Notes under the pieces: model-generated | Databases searched by the model: none | Seen by the model: the letters and a program-made list of their open reading frames with translations, nothing else | What the model was told of the DNA's origin: nothing | Program-made: the position numbers and the translations under genes | In this document: positions 50,645 to 59,110 of the stretch, one piece after another | Numbering within the stretch: position 1 is the first letter of the stretch | How the letters are laid out: the number at the start of each line of letters is the position of its first letter | From: Sinorhizobium sp. 6-70 | Lineage (GTDB): Bacteria; Pseudomonadota; Alphaproteobacteria; Rhizobiales; Rhizobiaceae | Reading direction: 5' to 3' | DNA length: 64,000 nt | Assembly (NCBI RefSeq): GCF_030124375.1 | Contig: NZ_JASKLS010000005.1 | Span: forward strand, 186,001-250,000

Positions 50645-51385
50645 ATGTCTGCAAACACCAACAAGGTCGCAATCGTCACCGGCGCCTCCCGCGGCATCGG
50701 CGCCGCCATTGCCGAACGCCTGGCAAAGGACGGGTTTATCGTCGTCATCAACTATTCCGGCGATCCCGAACCCGCCGAGGCGCTGGCGCGCGGGATCGAG
50801 CAGAGAGGCGGCAAGGCCCTGACCGCCAGGGCGGATGTCAGCAGCGTCGAAGCCGTCCGCCGGATGTTCGATGCTGCCGAAGCGGCCTTCGGCTGCGTCG
50901 ATGTGCTCGTCAACAATGCCGGTATTCTCAAAACCATGGCGTTGGCCGACACGACCGACGAGGAATTCGACCGGCACTTTGCCATCAACGTGAAAGGCAC
51001 GTTCAACACGATGCGCGAGGCCGCAAGGCGGATGCGGGATGGCGGTCGGATCGTCAACTTTTCATCGACGACACTGGCGCTGAACATGCCGGGCTATGCC
51101 GCCTACAACGGCACCAAGGCCGCGGTCGAAGCCTTTACGCCTGTCTTCGCCAAGGAGCTGCGCGGCCGCAACATTACCGTCAACGCCGTGGCCCCCGGCC
51201 CGATCGCGACCGATCTTTTCCTTGCCGGCAAGAGCGACGAATTGATCGCACAGTTCACCAAGATGCCGCCGCTCGAACGGCTCGGCCAGCCGGAAGACAT
51301 CGCCAATGTCGTCGCTTTCCTCGTCGGCCCCGATGCCGGCTGGATCAATGGCCAGATCCTGCGCGCAAACGGTGGCATCGCCTGA
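50645..51385 (+). CDS. Short-chain dehydrogenase/reductase
   Basis: The product is 246 residues, the classical SDR length. The NAD(P)-binding loop TGASRGIG is near residue 13, NNAG near residue 91, the active-site Ser in NFSSTT, and the YNGTK catalytic Tyr/Lys pair (YAAYNGTKAAVEAF). An Arg-containing first strand suggests NADP preference, but this is not certain. AAGGAG precedes ATG 50645. Paired with the divergent LysR gene; substrate unknown. Confidence 0.92.
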   Translation: MSANTNKVAIVTGASRGIGAAIAERLAKDGFIVVINYSGDPEPAEALARGIEQRGGKALTARADVSSVEAVRRMFDAAEAAFGCVDVLVNNAGILKTMALADTTDEEFDRHFAINVKGTFNTMREAARRMRDGGRIVNFSSTTLALNMPGYAAYNGTKAAVEAFTPVFAKELRGRNITVNAVAPGPIATDLFLAGKSDELIAQFTKMPPLERLGQPEDIANVVAFLVGPDAGWINGQILRANGGIA

Positions 51386-51493
51386 CCGGTCGTCCTACTG
51401 AAGCCGTACGCCATCGGCTGACGTTCAGGAGCTCGCGCTCGAATAGCAGGCGATTTCCGGTCCGGGATGGGCTTCGGGATGGACATATGCAAA

Positions 51494-51519
51494 ATGCCCG
51501 CCTCTCGGCGGGCATTTTC
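51494..51519. terminator. Bidirectional terminator between the SDR gene and pntB
   Basis: ATGCCCGCC pairs with GGCGGGCAT around TCTC and is flanked by A- and T-runs on both sides. It can stop transcription from both convergent genes. Confidence 0.88.
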
Positions 51520-51539
51520 GTCTGAATGGTACGGATCCG

Positions 51540-52940
51540 TCAGTGGTTGATCGCCTTGACGATTTCCTCGGTGACCTTCTTGGCGTCGCCGAGCAGCATC
51601 ATCGTGCCGTCCTTGTAGAACAGCGTGTTGTCGATGCCGGCATAGCCCGAGCCGAGCGAGCGCTTGACGAACAGGCAGGTCTTGGCCTTGTCGACGTCGA
51701 GGATCGGCATGCCGTAGATCGGCGAGGTCTTGTCGTCGCGCGCCGCCGGGTTGGTGACGTCGTTGGCGCCGATGACATAGGCGACGTCGGCCTGGGCGAA
51801 TTCCGAGTTGATGTCTTCCAGTTCGAACACCTCGTCATAGGGCACGTTCGCCTCGGCGAGCAGCACGTTCATGTGCCCCGGCATGCGGCCGGCCACCGGA
51901 TGGATCGCGTATTTGACCTCGACGCCATTCTCCTTGAGCTTGTCGGCAAGCTCGCGGAGCGCGTGCTGCGCCTGCGCCACCGCCATGCCGTAGCCCGGCA
52001 CGATGATCACCTTCGAAGCGTTCTGCATCAGGAAGGCGGCATCGTCGGCCGAGCCCTGCTTGACCGTCCGCTGGATGCCGTCGTCGCCGCCGGCAGCCGC
52101 AGTTTCGCCGCCGAAGCCGCCGAGGATCACCGAGACGAACGACCGGTTCATGCCCTTGCACATGATGTAGGAGAGGATCGCACCGGACGAGCCGACCAGC
52201 GCGCCGGTGATGATCAGCGCCAGGTTGCCGAGCGTGAAGCCGATGCCGGCGGCCGCCCAGCCGGAATAGGAGTTGAGCATCGACACGACGACCGGCATGT
52301 CGGCGCCGCCGATCGGGATGATGATCAATACGCCGAAGACGAGCGACAAGAGAACGATCGCCCAGAAGTCGAAATGGCTTTCGGTCAGCGCCAGCCCGAC
52401 GATGAAGAAGACGACGAGCGCGACCAGCGCGAGGTTGATCAGATGGCGGTAGGGCAAGAGGATCGGCTTGCCGGACATGCGACCATCGAGCTTCAGGAAG
52501 GCGATGACGGAGCCGGTGAAGGTGATCGCACCGATCGCGACGCCGAGCGCCATCTCGACGAGCGCCTGGGCGTGGATCGCGCCGATTTCGCCGATGCCGT
52601 AGGAGGACGGCGCATAAAGCGCGCCGGCGGCGACCAGCACCGCGGCAAGACCGACCAGCGAATGGAAGCCGGCGACGAGCTGCGGCATCGCCGTCATCGG
52701 GATGCGCTTGGCGATAAAGGCGCCGGCGCCCCCGCCGAGCGCAAGCCCGAGCACGATCAGCAGGAAGCCGCCGATCGAAGGCATGGCTAGGAAAAGCGTC
52801 GTGGCGATGGCGATGCCCATGCCGATCATGCCATAGGCATTGCCCTTGCGGCTGGTGGTCGGATGCGACAGGCCGCGCAGCGCCATGATGAAAAGGACGC
52901 CGGAGACGAGGTAGAGGAAGGCTGCGAAATTAGCGTTCAT
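51540..52940 (-). CDS. pntB: NAD(P) transhydrogenase beta subunit
   Basis: The product is 466 residues. The N-terminal ~270 residues hold the membrane helices of the proton channel. The C-terminal ~190 residues are the NADP(H)-binding domain (VIIVPGYGMAVAQAQHALRE, VAGRMPGHMNVLLAEANVPY, VIGANDVTNPAARDD). With PntA1 and PntA2 it uses the proton gradient to reduce NADP+ with NADH. It is last in the operon, nine bases after pntA2, and ends in a strong terminator. Confidence 0.97.
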   Translation of the reverse strand: MNANFAAFLYLVSGVLFIMALRGLSHPTTSRKGNAYGMIGMGIAIATTLFLAMPSIGGFLLIVLGLALGGGAGAFIAKRIPMTAMPQLVAGFHSLVGLAAVLVAAGALYAPSSYGIGEIGAIHAQALVEMALGVAIGAITFTGSVIAFLKLDGRMSGKPILLPYRHLINLALVALVVFFIVGLALTESHFDFWAIVLLSLVFGVLIIIPIGGADMPVVVSMLNSYSGWAAAGIGFTLGNLALIITGALVGSSGAILSYIMCKGMNRSFVSVILGGFGGETAAAGGDDGIQRTVKQGSADDAAFLMQNASKVIIVPGYGMAVAQAQHALRELADKLKENGVEVKYAIHPVAGRMPGHMNVLLAEANVPYDEVFELEDINSEFAQADVAYVIGANDVTNPAARDDKTSPIYGMPILDVDKAKTCLFVKRSLGSGYAGIDNTLFYKDGTMMLLGDAKKVTEEIVKAINH

Positions 52941-52949
52941 CGGCCCGCC

Positions 52950-53360
52950 TCACTTGTCTTTTTTCTTGTACATGGCGAGCATGCGCTGGGTCACCAGGAA
53001 GCCGCCGAAGATGTTGACCGAGGCCAGCACCAGCGCCACGAAGCCGAAGCCGGTGGCAAGCCCCGAGGCCGAAATGCCGACCGCCAGCAGCGCACCGACG
53101 ACGATCACCGACGAGATCGCATTGGTCACCGCCATCAGCGGCGTGTGCAAGGCCGGCGTCACCGACCAGACGACGTAGTAGCCGACGAAGATCGCCAGCA
53201 CGAAGATTGCCAGGCGGAAGACGAAAGGATCGATCGCACCGCCGGTCGCACCGTGCGCCACTGCGCCGGCGGCATCCGGCACGTATTCGGCCGCGGTCCT
53301 GACCGCTTCGACCGCCCGATCGAGATCGGCCAATGCCTTGTCGAGAAGTTCATTCGCCAT
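52950..53360 (-). CDS. pntA2: NAD(P) transhydrogenase alpha subunit, membrane part (alpha-2)
   Basis: The product is 136 residues and corresponds to the C-terminal membrane part of enterobacterial PntA. Three or four hydrophobic helices are visible ([56 protein letters not shown]). Separate alpha-1 and alpha-2 genes are usual in alphaproteobacteria. The start overlaps the pntA1 stop by one base (TAATG). Confidence 0.95.
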   Translation of the reverse strand: MANELLDKALADLDRAVEAVRTAAEYVPDAAGAVAHGATGGAIDPFVFRLAIFVLAIFVGYYVVWSVTPALHTPLMAVTNAISSVIVVGALLAVGISASGLATGFGFVALVLASVNIFGGFLVTQRMLAMYKKKDK

Positions 53361-54508
53361 TACTTGTCCCCCTCTTTCGCGCCGCCGAAGGCCGGATGCA
53401 CCACGGCGCCGCCGTGGGTCAGCGCCGTCGCCTTGACGAGCTCGTCCTCCATGTTGAGCGCCAGTGCCTTGGTCTCCTTCGAGACCATCGTCTCGAGGAA
53501 GGTGACGAGGTTCTTGGCATAAAGCAGCGAGGCGGAAGCGGCGATACGGCCCGGCACGTTCAGGTGACCGACGACCTTGATGCCTCCGACCTCCACGACC
53601 TTTCCGGCTTCCGCTCCCTCGACATTGCCGCCGCGCTCGACGGCGAGGTCGACGACGACCGAGCCGGGCTTCATGGAATCAAGCATCGCGCGGGTCACGA
53701 GCCGTGGCGCCGGGCGGCCCGGGATCAGCGCCGTGGTGATGACGATGTCCTGCTTGGCGATATGGTCGGCGACGAGCGCCGCCTGCTTGACCTGGTAGTC
53801 CTTCGACATTTCCTTGGCGTAGCCGCCGGCGGTCTCGGCCGCCTTGAACTCCTCGTCCTCGACGGCGATGAACTTGGCGCCGAGCGAGGCGACCTGCTCC
53901 TTGGCCGCGGGGCGGACGTCGGTGGCCGACACGACCGCGCCGAGGCGCCGCGCGGTGGCGATCGCCTGCAGCCCGGCGACACCTGCGCCCATGACGAAAA
54001 CCTTCGCCGCCGGCACCGTGCCCGCCGCCGTCATCATCATCGGCAGTGCCCGGTCGTATTCGCCGGCCGCATCGACGACCGCCTGATAGCCGGCAAGGTT
54101 AGCCTGGGAAGAAAGCACGTCCATCGACTGCGCCCGGGTGATGCGGGGCATCAGTTCCATCGCAAAGGCAGTGAGCCCTGCTCCCGCCATCGCCGCAATC
54201 GCTGCCTCGTTGCCATAGGGATCCATGATCGCGATGACGATCGCGCCGGACTTGTAGCCGGCAAGCTCGGCGTCGGTCGGTCGCCGCACCTTGAGCACCA
54301 CGTCGGCGCTCTTGGCATCTGCCGACGAACCGATGCGCGCGCCAACCTTCTCGTATTCGGCATCGAGGATGCGCGACCTGAGGCCCGCGCCTGCCTCGAC
54401 GACCACGTCGAAGCCCAGCGACTTCAGTTTCTTGACGCTTTCGACCGAACCCGCGACGCGCCCTTCGTGCGCATCCGTTTCCTTCGCGATGAAGACAATC
54501 TCGCTCAC
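53360..54508 (-). CDS. pntA1: NAD(P) transhydrogenase alpha subunit, soluble NAD-binding part (alpha-1)
   Basis: The product is 382 residues, an alanine-dehydrogenase-like NAD(H)-binding subunit. It has the N-terminal [40 protein letters not shown], and the Rossmann loop [17 protein letters not shown]. The start is GTG at 54508, preceded by GGGAGGGG; upstream codons in the same frame lack conservation. It is first of pntA1-pntA2-pntB, downstream of the small oxidase subunit gene on the same strand. Confidence 0.96.
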   Translation of the reverse strand: MSEIVFIAKETDAHEGRVAGSVESVKKLKSLGFDVVVEAGAGLRSRILDAEYEKVGARIGSSADAKSADVVLKVRRPTDAELAGYKSGAIVIAIMDPYGNEAAIAAMAGAGLTAFAMELMPRITRAQSMDVLSSQANLAGYQAVVDAAGEYDRALPMMMTAAGTVPAAKVFVMGAGVAGLQAIATARRLGAVVSATDVRPAAKEQVASLGAKFIAVEDEEFKAAETAGGYAKEMSKDYQVKQAALVADHIAKQDIVITTALIPGRPAPRLVTRAMLDSMKPGSVVVDLAVERGGNVEGAEAGKVVEVGGIKVVGHLNVPGRIAASASLLYAKNLVTFLETMVSKETKALALNMEDELVKATALTHGGAVVHPAFGGAKEGDK

Positions 54509-54746
54509 AAGTCCCCTCCCGACTCGCAGTCGAGCCGAAGCCGGGCCGCGAGCATCTTGTTCGACTGCTGGAGCGCCCCCATAAGGCGGCGGCATCCGTG
54601 GTGACAGGCACTCTTCCGTCGAAGGCAGGCGCTGCCCGCCGTCGAAAATGCTCCTCACGCGGTGAGGTAAAGCCGGATTACGTCCGACGGCCGAAGGCGG
54701 GGCACCCTCCTGCCCCGCGTCCGGCAAGAAATGTCAGAGAAACCGG

Positions 54747-54971
54747 TTAGCGAAGAAGGAGGAAACCGGCCACGTTGAGGATGATCAGCAGCACGAGCGA
54801 GCTGAAGAAGCCCATTGTCGTGAAGAAGGCTGCAGCCATCGCAATCAGCATCGTGGCACAAAACAGCGTGCCGAATTTCGTCGCGTTCAGGAAGAGGTTG
54901 TAGGTCTTCTCATGCTCGGAATAGTCCATCGGAGCGCCCGTCTCGACCGGTCCCGAATGATGCTCTGCCAT
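54747..54971 (-). CDS. Small aa3-type cytochrome c oxidase subunit IV-like protein
   Basis: The product is 74 residues: a hydrophilic N-terminus with MDYSEHEKTYNLFLNATKFG, then two hydrophobic stretches up to the C-terminus. This is the pattern of bacterial aa3-oxidase subunit IV. The start at 54971 is chosen for GGGAG/GGAAG upstream. The other oxidase subunits are not in the window. The gene lies upstream of pntA1 in the same direction, a linkage that recurs in rhizobia, perhaps tying a respiratory small protein to transhydrogenase expression. Confidence 0.82.
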   Translation of the reverse strand: MAEHHSGPVETGAPMDYSEHEKTYNLFLNATKFGTLFCATMLIAMAAAFFTTMGFFSSLVLLIILNVAGFLLLR

Positions 54972-55295
54972 CTTCCAATTCTCCCAGAATGCTGCGGCGC
55001 GGCCAGTGGCCACATCCGCCTTTCAACCTTGATCCACGAACGGAGCCGCCTGCCAAGCGGGTGAAGCAGACAGTCCTTTAGCTCCGCATACACAATGCGC
55101 AAGCCATGCGCAACGAAAACCCGCCCACAAGGACTGCGGCATAAACGATATCCTGTTTGCGCTCTTCCGTTGGCTACGGCCGACGTACCTACGGCGCCGC
55201 GCGTTTGATCAGACGCGCAAAAGGACGCTGTAGCACTTTGAGTTACTGCGTGTTTTTGTCCTTAAATCGATACGATTTAAGGAAACATGCAATAA
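54972..55295. other. Intergenic region with RIME copy
   Basis: About 324 bases. The right third (55190-55292) is a RIME repeat. The left part should carry the promoter of the leftward subunit IV/pnt unit. No gene is supported; open frames here run through the repeat. Confidence 0.6.
55190..55292 (+). repeat. RIME-like repeat, two palindromes
   Basis: The first palindrome contains GGCGCCGCGCGTTTGATC and AGACGCGCAAAAGGACGC. The second contains CCTTAAATCGATACGATTTAAGG. The whole matches 58894-58999 and 62114-62218. It abuts the stop codon of the acyltransferase gene (55296). Confidence 0.9.
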
Positions 55296-56072
55296 TCAGC
55301 CGCTTGCGAATGCACGGGCGTAAGCGCGGCCGTAGCTGCCTTGCGCAATTCGCGCGGTGGGCAGGATCGTCAGCGGCGCGAACGGCACTTCGTTACGGTC
55401 CGCAAACATCATCCGGCGCTCGAACGGTTCGGAGTCGAAAATCGGATAACGATCGAGAATCGAGGGACGCTGTCCGCGAACGCGCGCGACCAGGAGGGCA
55501 CCGTCGGCATTGTAGATGCCGAGGTTTTCCCGGCACGCCACGACCGTCTCCGAAGCGAAGATCCGCTTGTAGAAAGCCGTATGGCGCGGTCGGCAAGCCG
55601 TCAGGCAACGGTCGGCGGAGAAATATTCACAAGCCATCGCAACCGGCCTGAGCGTCAGATAGGGCAGCGCCCGCATCTCGTCACCGAGCACCTCGGGATC
55701 CACGGCGAGCCTGCCCGGATCGATCAACACCATGCCCGCGTCCAGGAAGGTATCGATCTCCGGACCGAAGATAATTCCGGACGTGCTTGCCCGGTGGTCC
55801 GGCGTCACATGGTGTACACGCACCGTACTGACCAGGTTCTCATCGAGATAGATGCCGAACACATAGGCATGACTATCGAAGTCAAGGTCGTCTATCAGCG
55901 TTGATCCCGTCAGCTCCATCAGGTTGACGGCCTTGTAGGCCTTGTACCTGAGCCGCGCGATGTCTTCCATGTCCTCGCCGGTTTCGACGCGCCTGTATTC
56001 GACGCGGTCGAGCAGCTGCATCAGCTTCTCGGAAAAAATTCCAGGCTCCGCCTGGCGCCCATCAGCACCCAT
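55296..56072 (-). CDS. FeeM/LuxI-like N-acyltransferase (GNAT superfamily)
   Basis: The product is 258 residues. The pattern is that of N-acyl amino acid synthase (FeeM) and acyl-homoserine-lactone synthase relatives: IARLRYKAYKAVNLM (about 38-52), LVSTVRVHHVTPD (80-92), then LIDPGRLAVDPE (116-127) in place of the LuxI 'E-x-x-R-x-A-V' motif. It probably transfers an acyl chain from acyl-ACP to an amine, making a signal or lipid precursor. The real product is unknown and no receptor gene is nearby. The start at 56072 is the first in-frame ATG. Three perfect CtrA-type sites lie just upstream, one only 15 bases from this ATG, so cell-cycle control is likely. Confidence 0.75.
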   Translation of the reverse strand: MGADGRQAEPGIFSEKLMQLLDRVEYRRVETGEDMEDIARLRYKAYKAVNLMELTGSTLIDDLDFDSHAYVFGIYLDENLVSTVRVHHVTPDHRASTSGIIFGPEIDTFLDAGMVLIDPGRLAVDPEVLGDEMRALPYLTLRPVAMACEYFSADRCLTACRPRHTAFYKRIFASETVVACRENLGIYNADGALLVARVRGQRPSILDRYPIFDSEPFERRMMFADRNEVPFAPLTILPTARIAQGSYGRAYARAFASG

Positions 56073-56087
56073 CAATCGCCCCCATAG

Positions 56088-56102
56088 TTAACAAAGGGTT
56101 AA
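56088..56102. promoter_or_regulatory. CtrA-type site 1 (TTAA-N7-TTAA)
   Basis: TTAA, seven bases, TTAA, an exact match to the CtrA consensus of alphaproteobacteria. It ends 15 bases before the acyltransferase start codon. Confidence 0.7.
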
Positions 56103-56151
56103 CCTATTGACGGCTGAGGAGCTGGCAACAACAAAATGATACAGGCTGCAC

Positions 56152-56166
56152 TTAACCTTTTGTTAA
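56152..56166. promoter_or_regulatory. CtrA-type site 2 (TTAA-N7-TTAA)
   Basis: Exact TTAA-N7-TTAA match, centred about 64 bases upstream of site 1, or roughly six helical turns. It is placed to regulate the leftward acyltransferase gene. Confidence 0.7.
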
Positions 56167-56168
56167 CC

Positions 56169-56183
56169 TTAACAAATGGTTAA
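56169..56183. promoter_or_regulatory. CtrA-type site 3 (TTAA-N7-TTAA)
   Basis: A third exact match, separated from site 2 by two bases, giving tandem sites on nearly the same helical face (17-base spacing). Confidence 0.7.
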
Positions 56184-56287
56184 ATTCCATGGTGAATCGT
56201 GGGGGCGAAGGCCGCAAATGTTGTTGGGAGCCCGATGCGGGGCAGATGGCGGAGCAGACCCGCGCCTTGAAACGAAGCGATGGGACG

Positions 56288-58597
56288 TCAGGCGATGCGC
56301 TGGCTGGACGACTTCGTGGTTCGTTTGCGTACACCTTGCTTGCACAAGGCGTCGATCGCGGAGGCCGGCATCGGCGCTGCGAACACAAAGCCCTGTATCA
56401 GGTCGGCGCATTTGAATTCGTTGATCAGCTGGAGCTGGTCCGCAGTCTCTACCCCTTCGACCACCGTCTTCAGGCCAAGGGCGCGCGCGAGGTTGACGGT
56501 GCCCCGCAAGAGCTTGAAGCGCCGTGCGTCTTCGCGAATGTTGCGGACGAAAGACCGGTCGATCTTGATGATGCCGGCAGGCAGCGTATCGAGATAGCTG
56601 AGGCTCGAATAACCGGTGCCGAAATCGTCGATGGCGATGGTTATGCCCCGCTCGTGCAGCTCGCTGAGTATGCCCTGGACCTTGGCCGGCTCGTCCATCA
56701 GGCAGCTTTCCGTCACCTCGAGGTGCAGTCGCGCCGGATCAAGTCCCGTTTCCTTGAGCGCCTCGGCGACCATCGCGACGATCTCGTCGCCCTTGAGATC
56801 GAGGACCGAGAGATTGACCGACACCGACACGTCCGCCGGCCAGTTCGTGCAGTCCCTGCATGCCTGGCCTAGAACAAAGCGCGTGATGTCGGTGACGACT
56901 CCCATCTCTTCGGCAAGCTGGATGAACACATTCGGGGGGACGGGCCCACGCTCCGGATGTGTCCAGCGCGCCAGCGCCTCGCAGCATTCGATCCGCGATC
57001 CATCCGGCGTGAACATCGGCTGGTAGGACAGGCTCAGGCTATTTGCGTTGAGCGCCTCGCGCAGATCGCTCTTCAGCTTCTGGCGATCGAGATAGCGGGC
57101 GTCCATCTCGGCTTCGAAGGCGGTGCAGCCACTCTTGTTCCTTGCCTTGGTTTCCGAGAGCGCCAGATCCGCCTTGATCTGCAATTCTTCGAACCGGAAA
57201 TCACCACTCTGCTCAATGACGAAGCCGGCGCTCATGGTCATGGCAAAGGTGAAGCCGCCAGCCACATAAACGCCGCGCAGACCGGCATGCACGGCCCGGA
57301 TCCGCTCCTCCAGATCGGCGACATCTGCCTTGTTGGGAAAGAAGACCACGAACTCGTCACCCATCAGGCGAGCGGCGATCGCATCGTCGCCGGTGAGGCC
57401 CTTGAGGCGTTCGGCGATCGCCTGAAGCAATTTGTCGCCGACGACATGCCCTCGCGTATCGTTGACATGCTTGAATTCCGCCACATCGACGAGGAGAAGG
57501 CCTATGTCGCGCCCGTGCCCGCCATTGGCAGCCATCGCATTGTGGGCAAGTTCAGAAAAATAGTCTCGGCTCGGCAGCCCCGTCAGCGTATCGAAGCGCA
57601 CCATCTGCAGGACCTGCTTCTCCGCCTGCACACGCGCCGTCACGTCTTCGAAGATCAATACGATCTCGCCGTTCTCGCGGCGATTTGCCGAGAACTCGAG
57701 GAAGAGGTCTTGCGAGGTGGAGATCAGCGCGCGAGAGCGCTTTCCCTCGATCAGAAGGTCAAGCTGTCGCGCGATCTTCTCCTTGCTGTCCGCGCCAAGC
57801 GCCATGCGGTCGGCGGCGCGCTGCAGCACTTCGTCGAGCAGGCGATCCTTGAGATCGGCCTTGTCGCCGAGACTGAGGAGCTCGCAGGCGCGTTCATTCG
57901 CGACCACGATACGGTTGTGGCCGTCGAGCATGAAAAGCCCATGCGTCATATTGTTGAGTGCCGCGTCGAATTGCCCGGCAATGGTCGAGATTTCCCGCGC
58001 CGCGAGGACATTCTCATAGAGGAAGGAGCGCACATTGTTTGCCATCGTCCAGGTGGTCAGGATGAACGGCAGTATCAGCACCGCCAGGACGAGCATGTAG
58101 GGATCCCGCAAGGTCAAGAGACCGATCACGATCGGCAGGCACGCCGACGATGACAGCAAGAGGACCGCCCGTTCGGAACCATAGTTCCGGCCCACCAACG
58201 AAATCATCGATGCCAGCGTCACCGAAATGCACGCCAGTTCCGCGAAGGAATCCTGACTGACGACGATGGCATATCCGCAGGCAATGCCGCAGGTCAGCGT
58301 CACGCTGACGCCACCGACGATATACCGGTTCTCCCATTTTCTGACCATGGCGTTGTCGGCGCGGGAAAAATCCTGTCGGTCGAACCGGGCCATGTCGAGG
58401 TTGCGGAGCGCCCAAACGACGACGATGGTCGCGGCGCAGATCAGGTAGAAGGGATCGGAGGTCTTGACGAAGACAAGCAGGAAGGTCACGACGTGCGACA
58501 GCATGCCGATTACCAACGTCCGGCGATGTTCATAGAGCGAACTCACAGACGACAGGTAGACATCTGTCGGAAGAGCGCCCCGTTCATTGGGCATCAT
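56288..58597 (-). CDS. Membrane GGDEF-EAL protein, probable c-di-GMP phosphodiesterase
   Basis: The product is 769 residues. Several hydrophobic segments (about 27-65, 95-135, 144-182) anchor an N-terminal sensor. A PAS-like region (about 203-320, GLFMLDGHNRIVVANERACE) follows, then GGDEF (330-495) and EAL (510-750) domains. The GGDEF signature is MGDEF (412-416) instead of GGDEF, so synthase activity is doubtful. The EAL side keeps EAL (540-542), EVTES, IAIDDFGTGYSS and KIDRSF, so c-di-GMP hydrolysis is likely. QGFVFAAPM near 735 completes the fold. The start at 58597 has a nearby GGAG; ATG 58594 is equivalent. The stop lies 215 bases upstream of the acyltransferase, same direction. Confidence 0.9.
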   Translation of the reverse strand: MMPNERGALPTDVYLSSVSSLYEHRRTLVIGMLSHVVTFLLVFVKTSDPFYLICAATIVVVWALRNLDMARFDRQDFSRADNAMVRKWENRYIVGGVSVTLTCGIACGYAIVVSQDSFAELACISVTLASMISLVGRNYGSERAVLLLSSSACLPIVIGLLTLRDPYMLVLAVLILPFILTTWTMANNVRSFLYENVLAAREISTIAGQFDAALNNMTHGLFMLDGHNRIVVANERACELLSLGDKADLKDRLLDEVLQRAADRMALGADSKEKIARQLDLLIEGKRSRALISTSQDLFLEFSANRRENGEIVLIFEDVTARVQAEKQVLQMVRFDTLTGLPSRDYFSELAHNAMAANGGHGRDIGLLLVDVAEFKHVNDTRGHVVGDKLLQAIAERLKGLTGDDAIAARLMGDEFVVFFPNKADVADLEERIRAVHAGLRGVYVAGGFTFAMTMSAGFVIEQSGDFRFEELQIKADLALSETKARNKSGCTAFEAEMDARYLDRQKLKSDLREALNANSLSLSYQPMFTPDGSRIECCEALARWTHPERGPVPPNVFIQLAEEMGVVTDITRFVLGQACRDCTNWPADVSVSVNLSVLDLKGDEIVAMVAEALKETGLDPARLHLEVTESCLMDEPAKVQGILSELHERGITIAIDDFGTGYSSLSYLDTLPAGIIKIDRSFVRNIREDARRFKLLRGTVNLARALGLKTVVEGVETADQLQLINEFKCADLIQGFVFAAPMPASAIDALCKQGVRKRTTKSSSQRIA

Positions 58598-59110
58598 GAA
58601 CCAAGCTCCGGGTTTGCCGGATTGTTAGGGTCGAGGACTTAACGAAAGATTTCGTCTAACCCCCCGAAAGATCTGCCGAATTGCAGGATAGCAGCAAAAC
58701 GGCACTGGGCTACACGCACCGATTCAACCCAATATTGCAGAAGACTGGTAATAATAGCGGCTTTCTACAACCACGCATAGGTATTTGCGACTTGCACACT
58801 TCTTCAACTGACGCGGGCGCCAGCCCCGTTTTCCCGATGAGATGGTTACCCGACCTTGAAGAAATGCCCTTAATTCCTCCCGCGTTCTTATCCTACAGCG
58901 CCGCGCGTCTTATCAGACGCGCAAAGGTCGTTGTAGCATTTTGAATTGCTGCATGTCTTTGTCCTTAAATCGAAGTCGATTTAAGGAGACATGCAGTAGC
59001 CTGCCAGAAAAGCCCAGTCACCGGTGGCGGATCGTCGAGAGCGATTCTCGATAGTTGACTTTAAACGGGATCTGACTGCAAGGCTTTCCGAACAGAAACG
59101 GAGTTTGATG
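58598..59110. other. Intergenic region, AT-richer, with RIME copy
   Basis: About 513 bases between divergent genes. Bases 58598-58893 are less GC-rich than their surroundings and hold no supported gene; a short frame starting TTG 58681 runs into the repeat and is rejected. Bases 58894-58999 are a RIME repeat. Promoters for the GGDEF-EAL gene (left) and the C26 hydrolase (right) should lie here. Confidence 0.55.
58894..58999 (+). repeat. RIME-like repeat, complete two-palindrome copy
   Basis: Palindrome one: TACAGCGCCGCGCGTCTTAT...CAGACGCGCAAAGGTCGTTGTA. Palindrome two: GCATGTCTTTGTCCTTAAATCGA...TCGATTTAAGGAGACATGC. The first pairs imperfectly and the second almost fully. Other copies: 15622 (minus), 55190 and 62114. 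Confidence 0.92.

Noticed and set aside
55157..55651. Open frame running through the RIME copy
   Set aside because: It contains the same repeat-encoded YGAARLIRRAK peptide and overlaps the acyltransferase gene antisense.
58681..58944. Possible 87-codon gene
   Set aside because: It begins at TTG without ribosome site and its last third is translated RIME repeat (YSAARLIRRAK), a peptide that recurs wherever the repeat is read in this frame.
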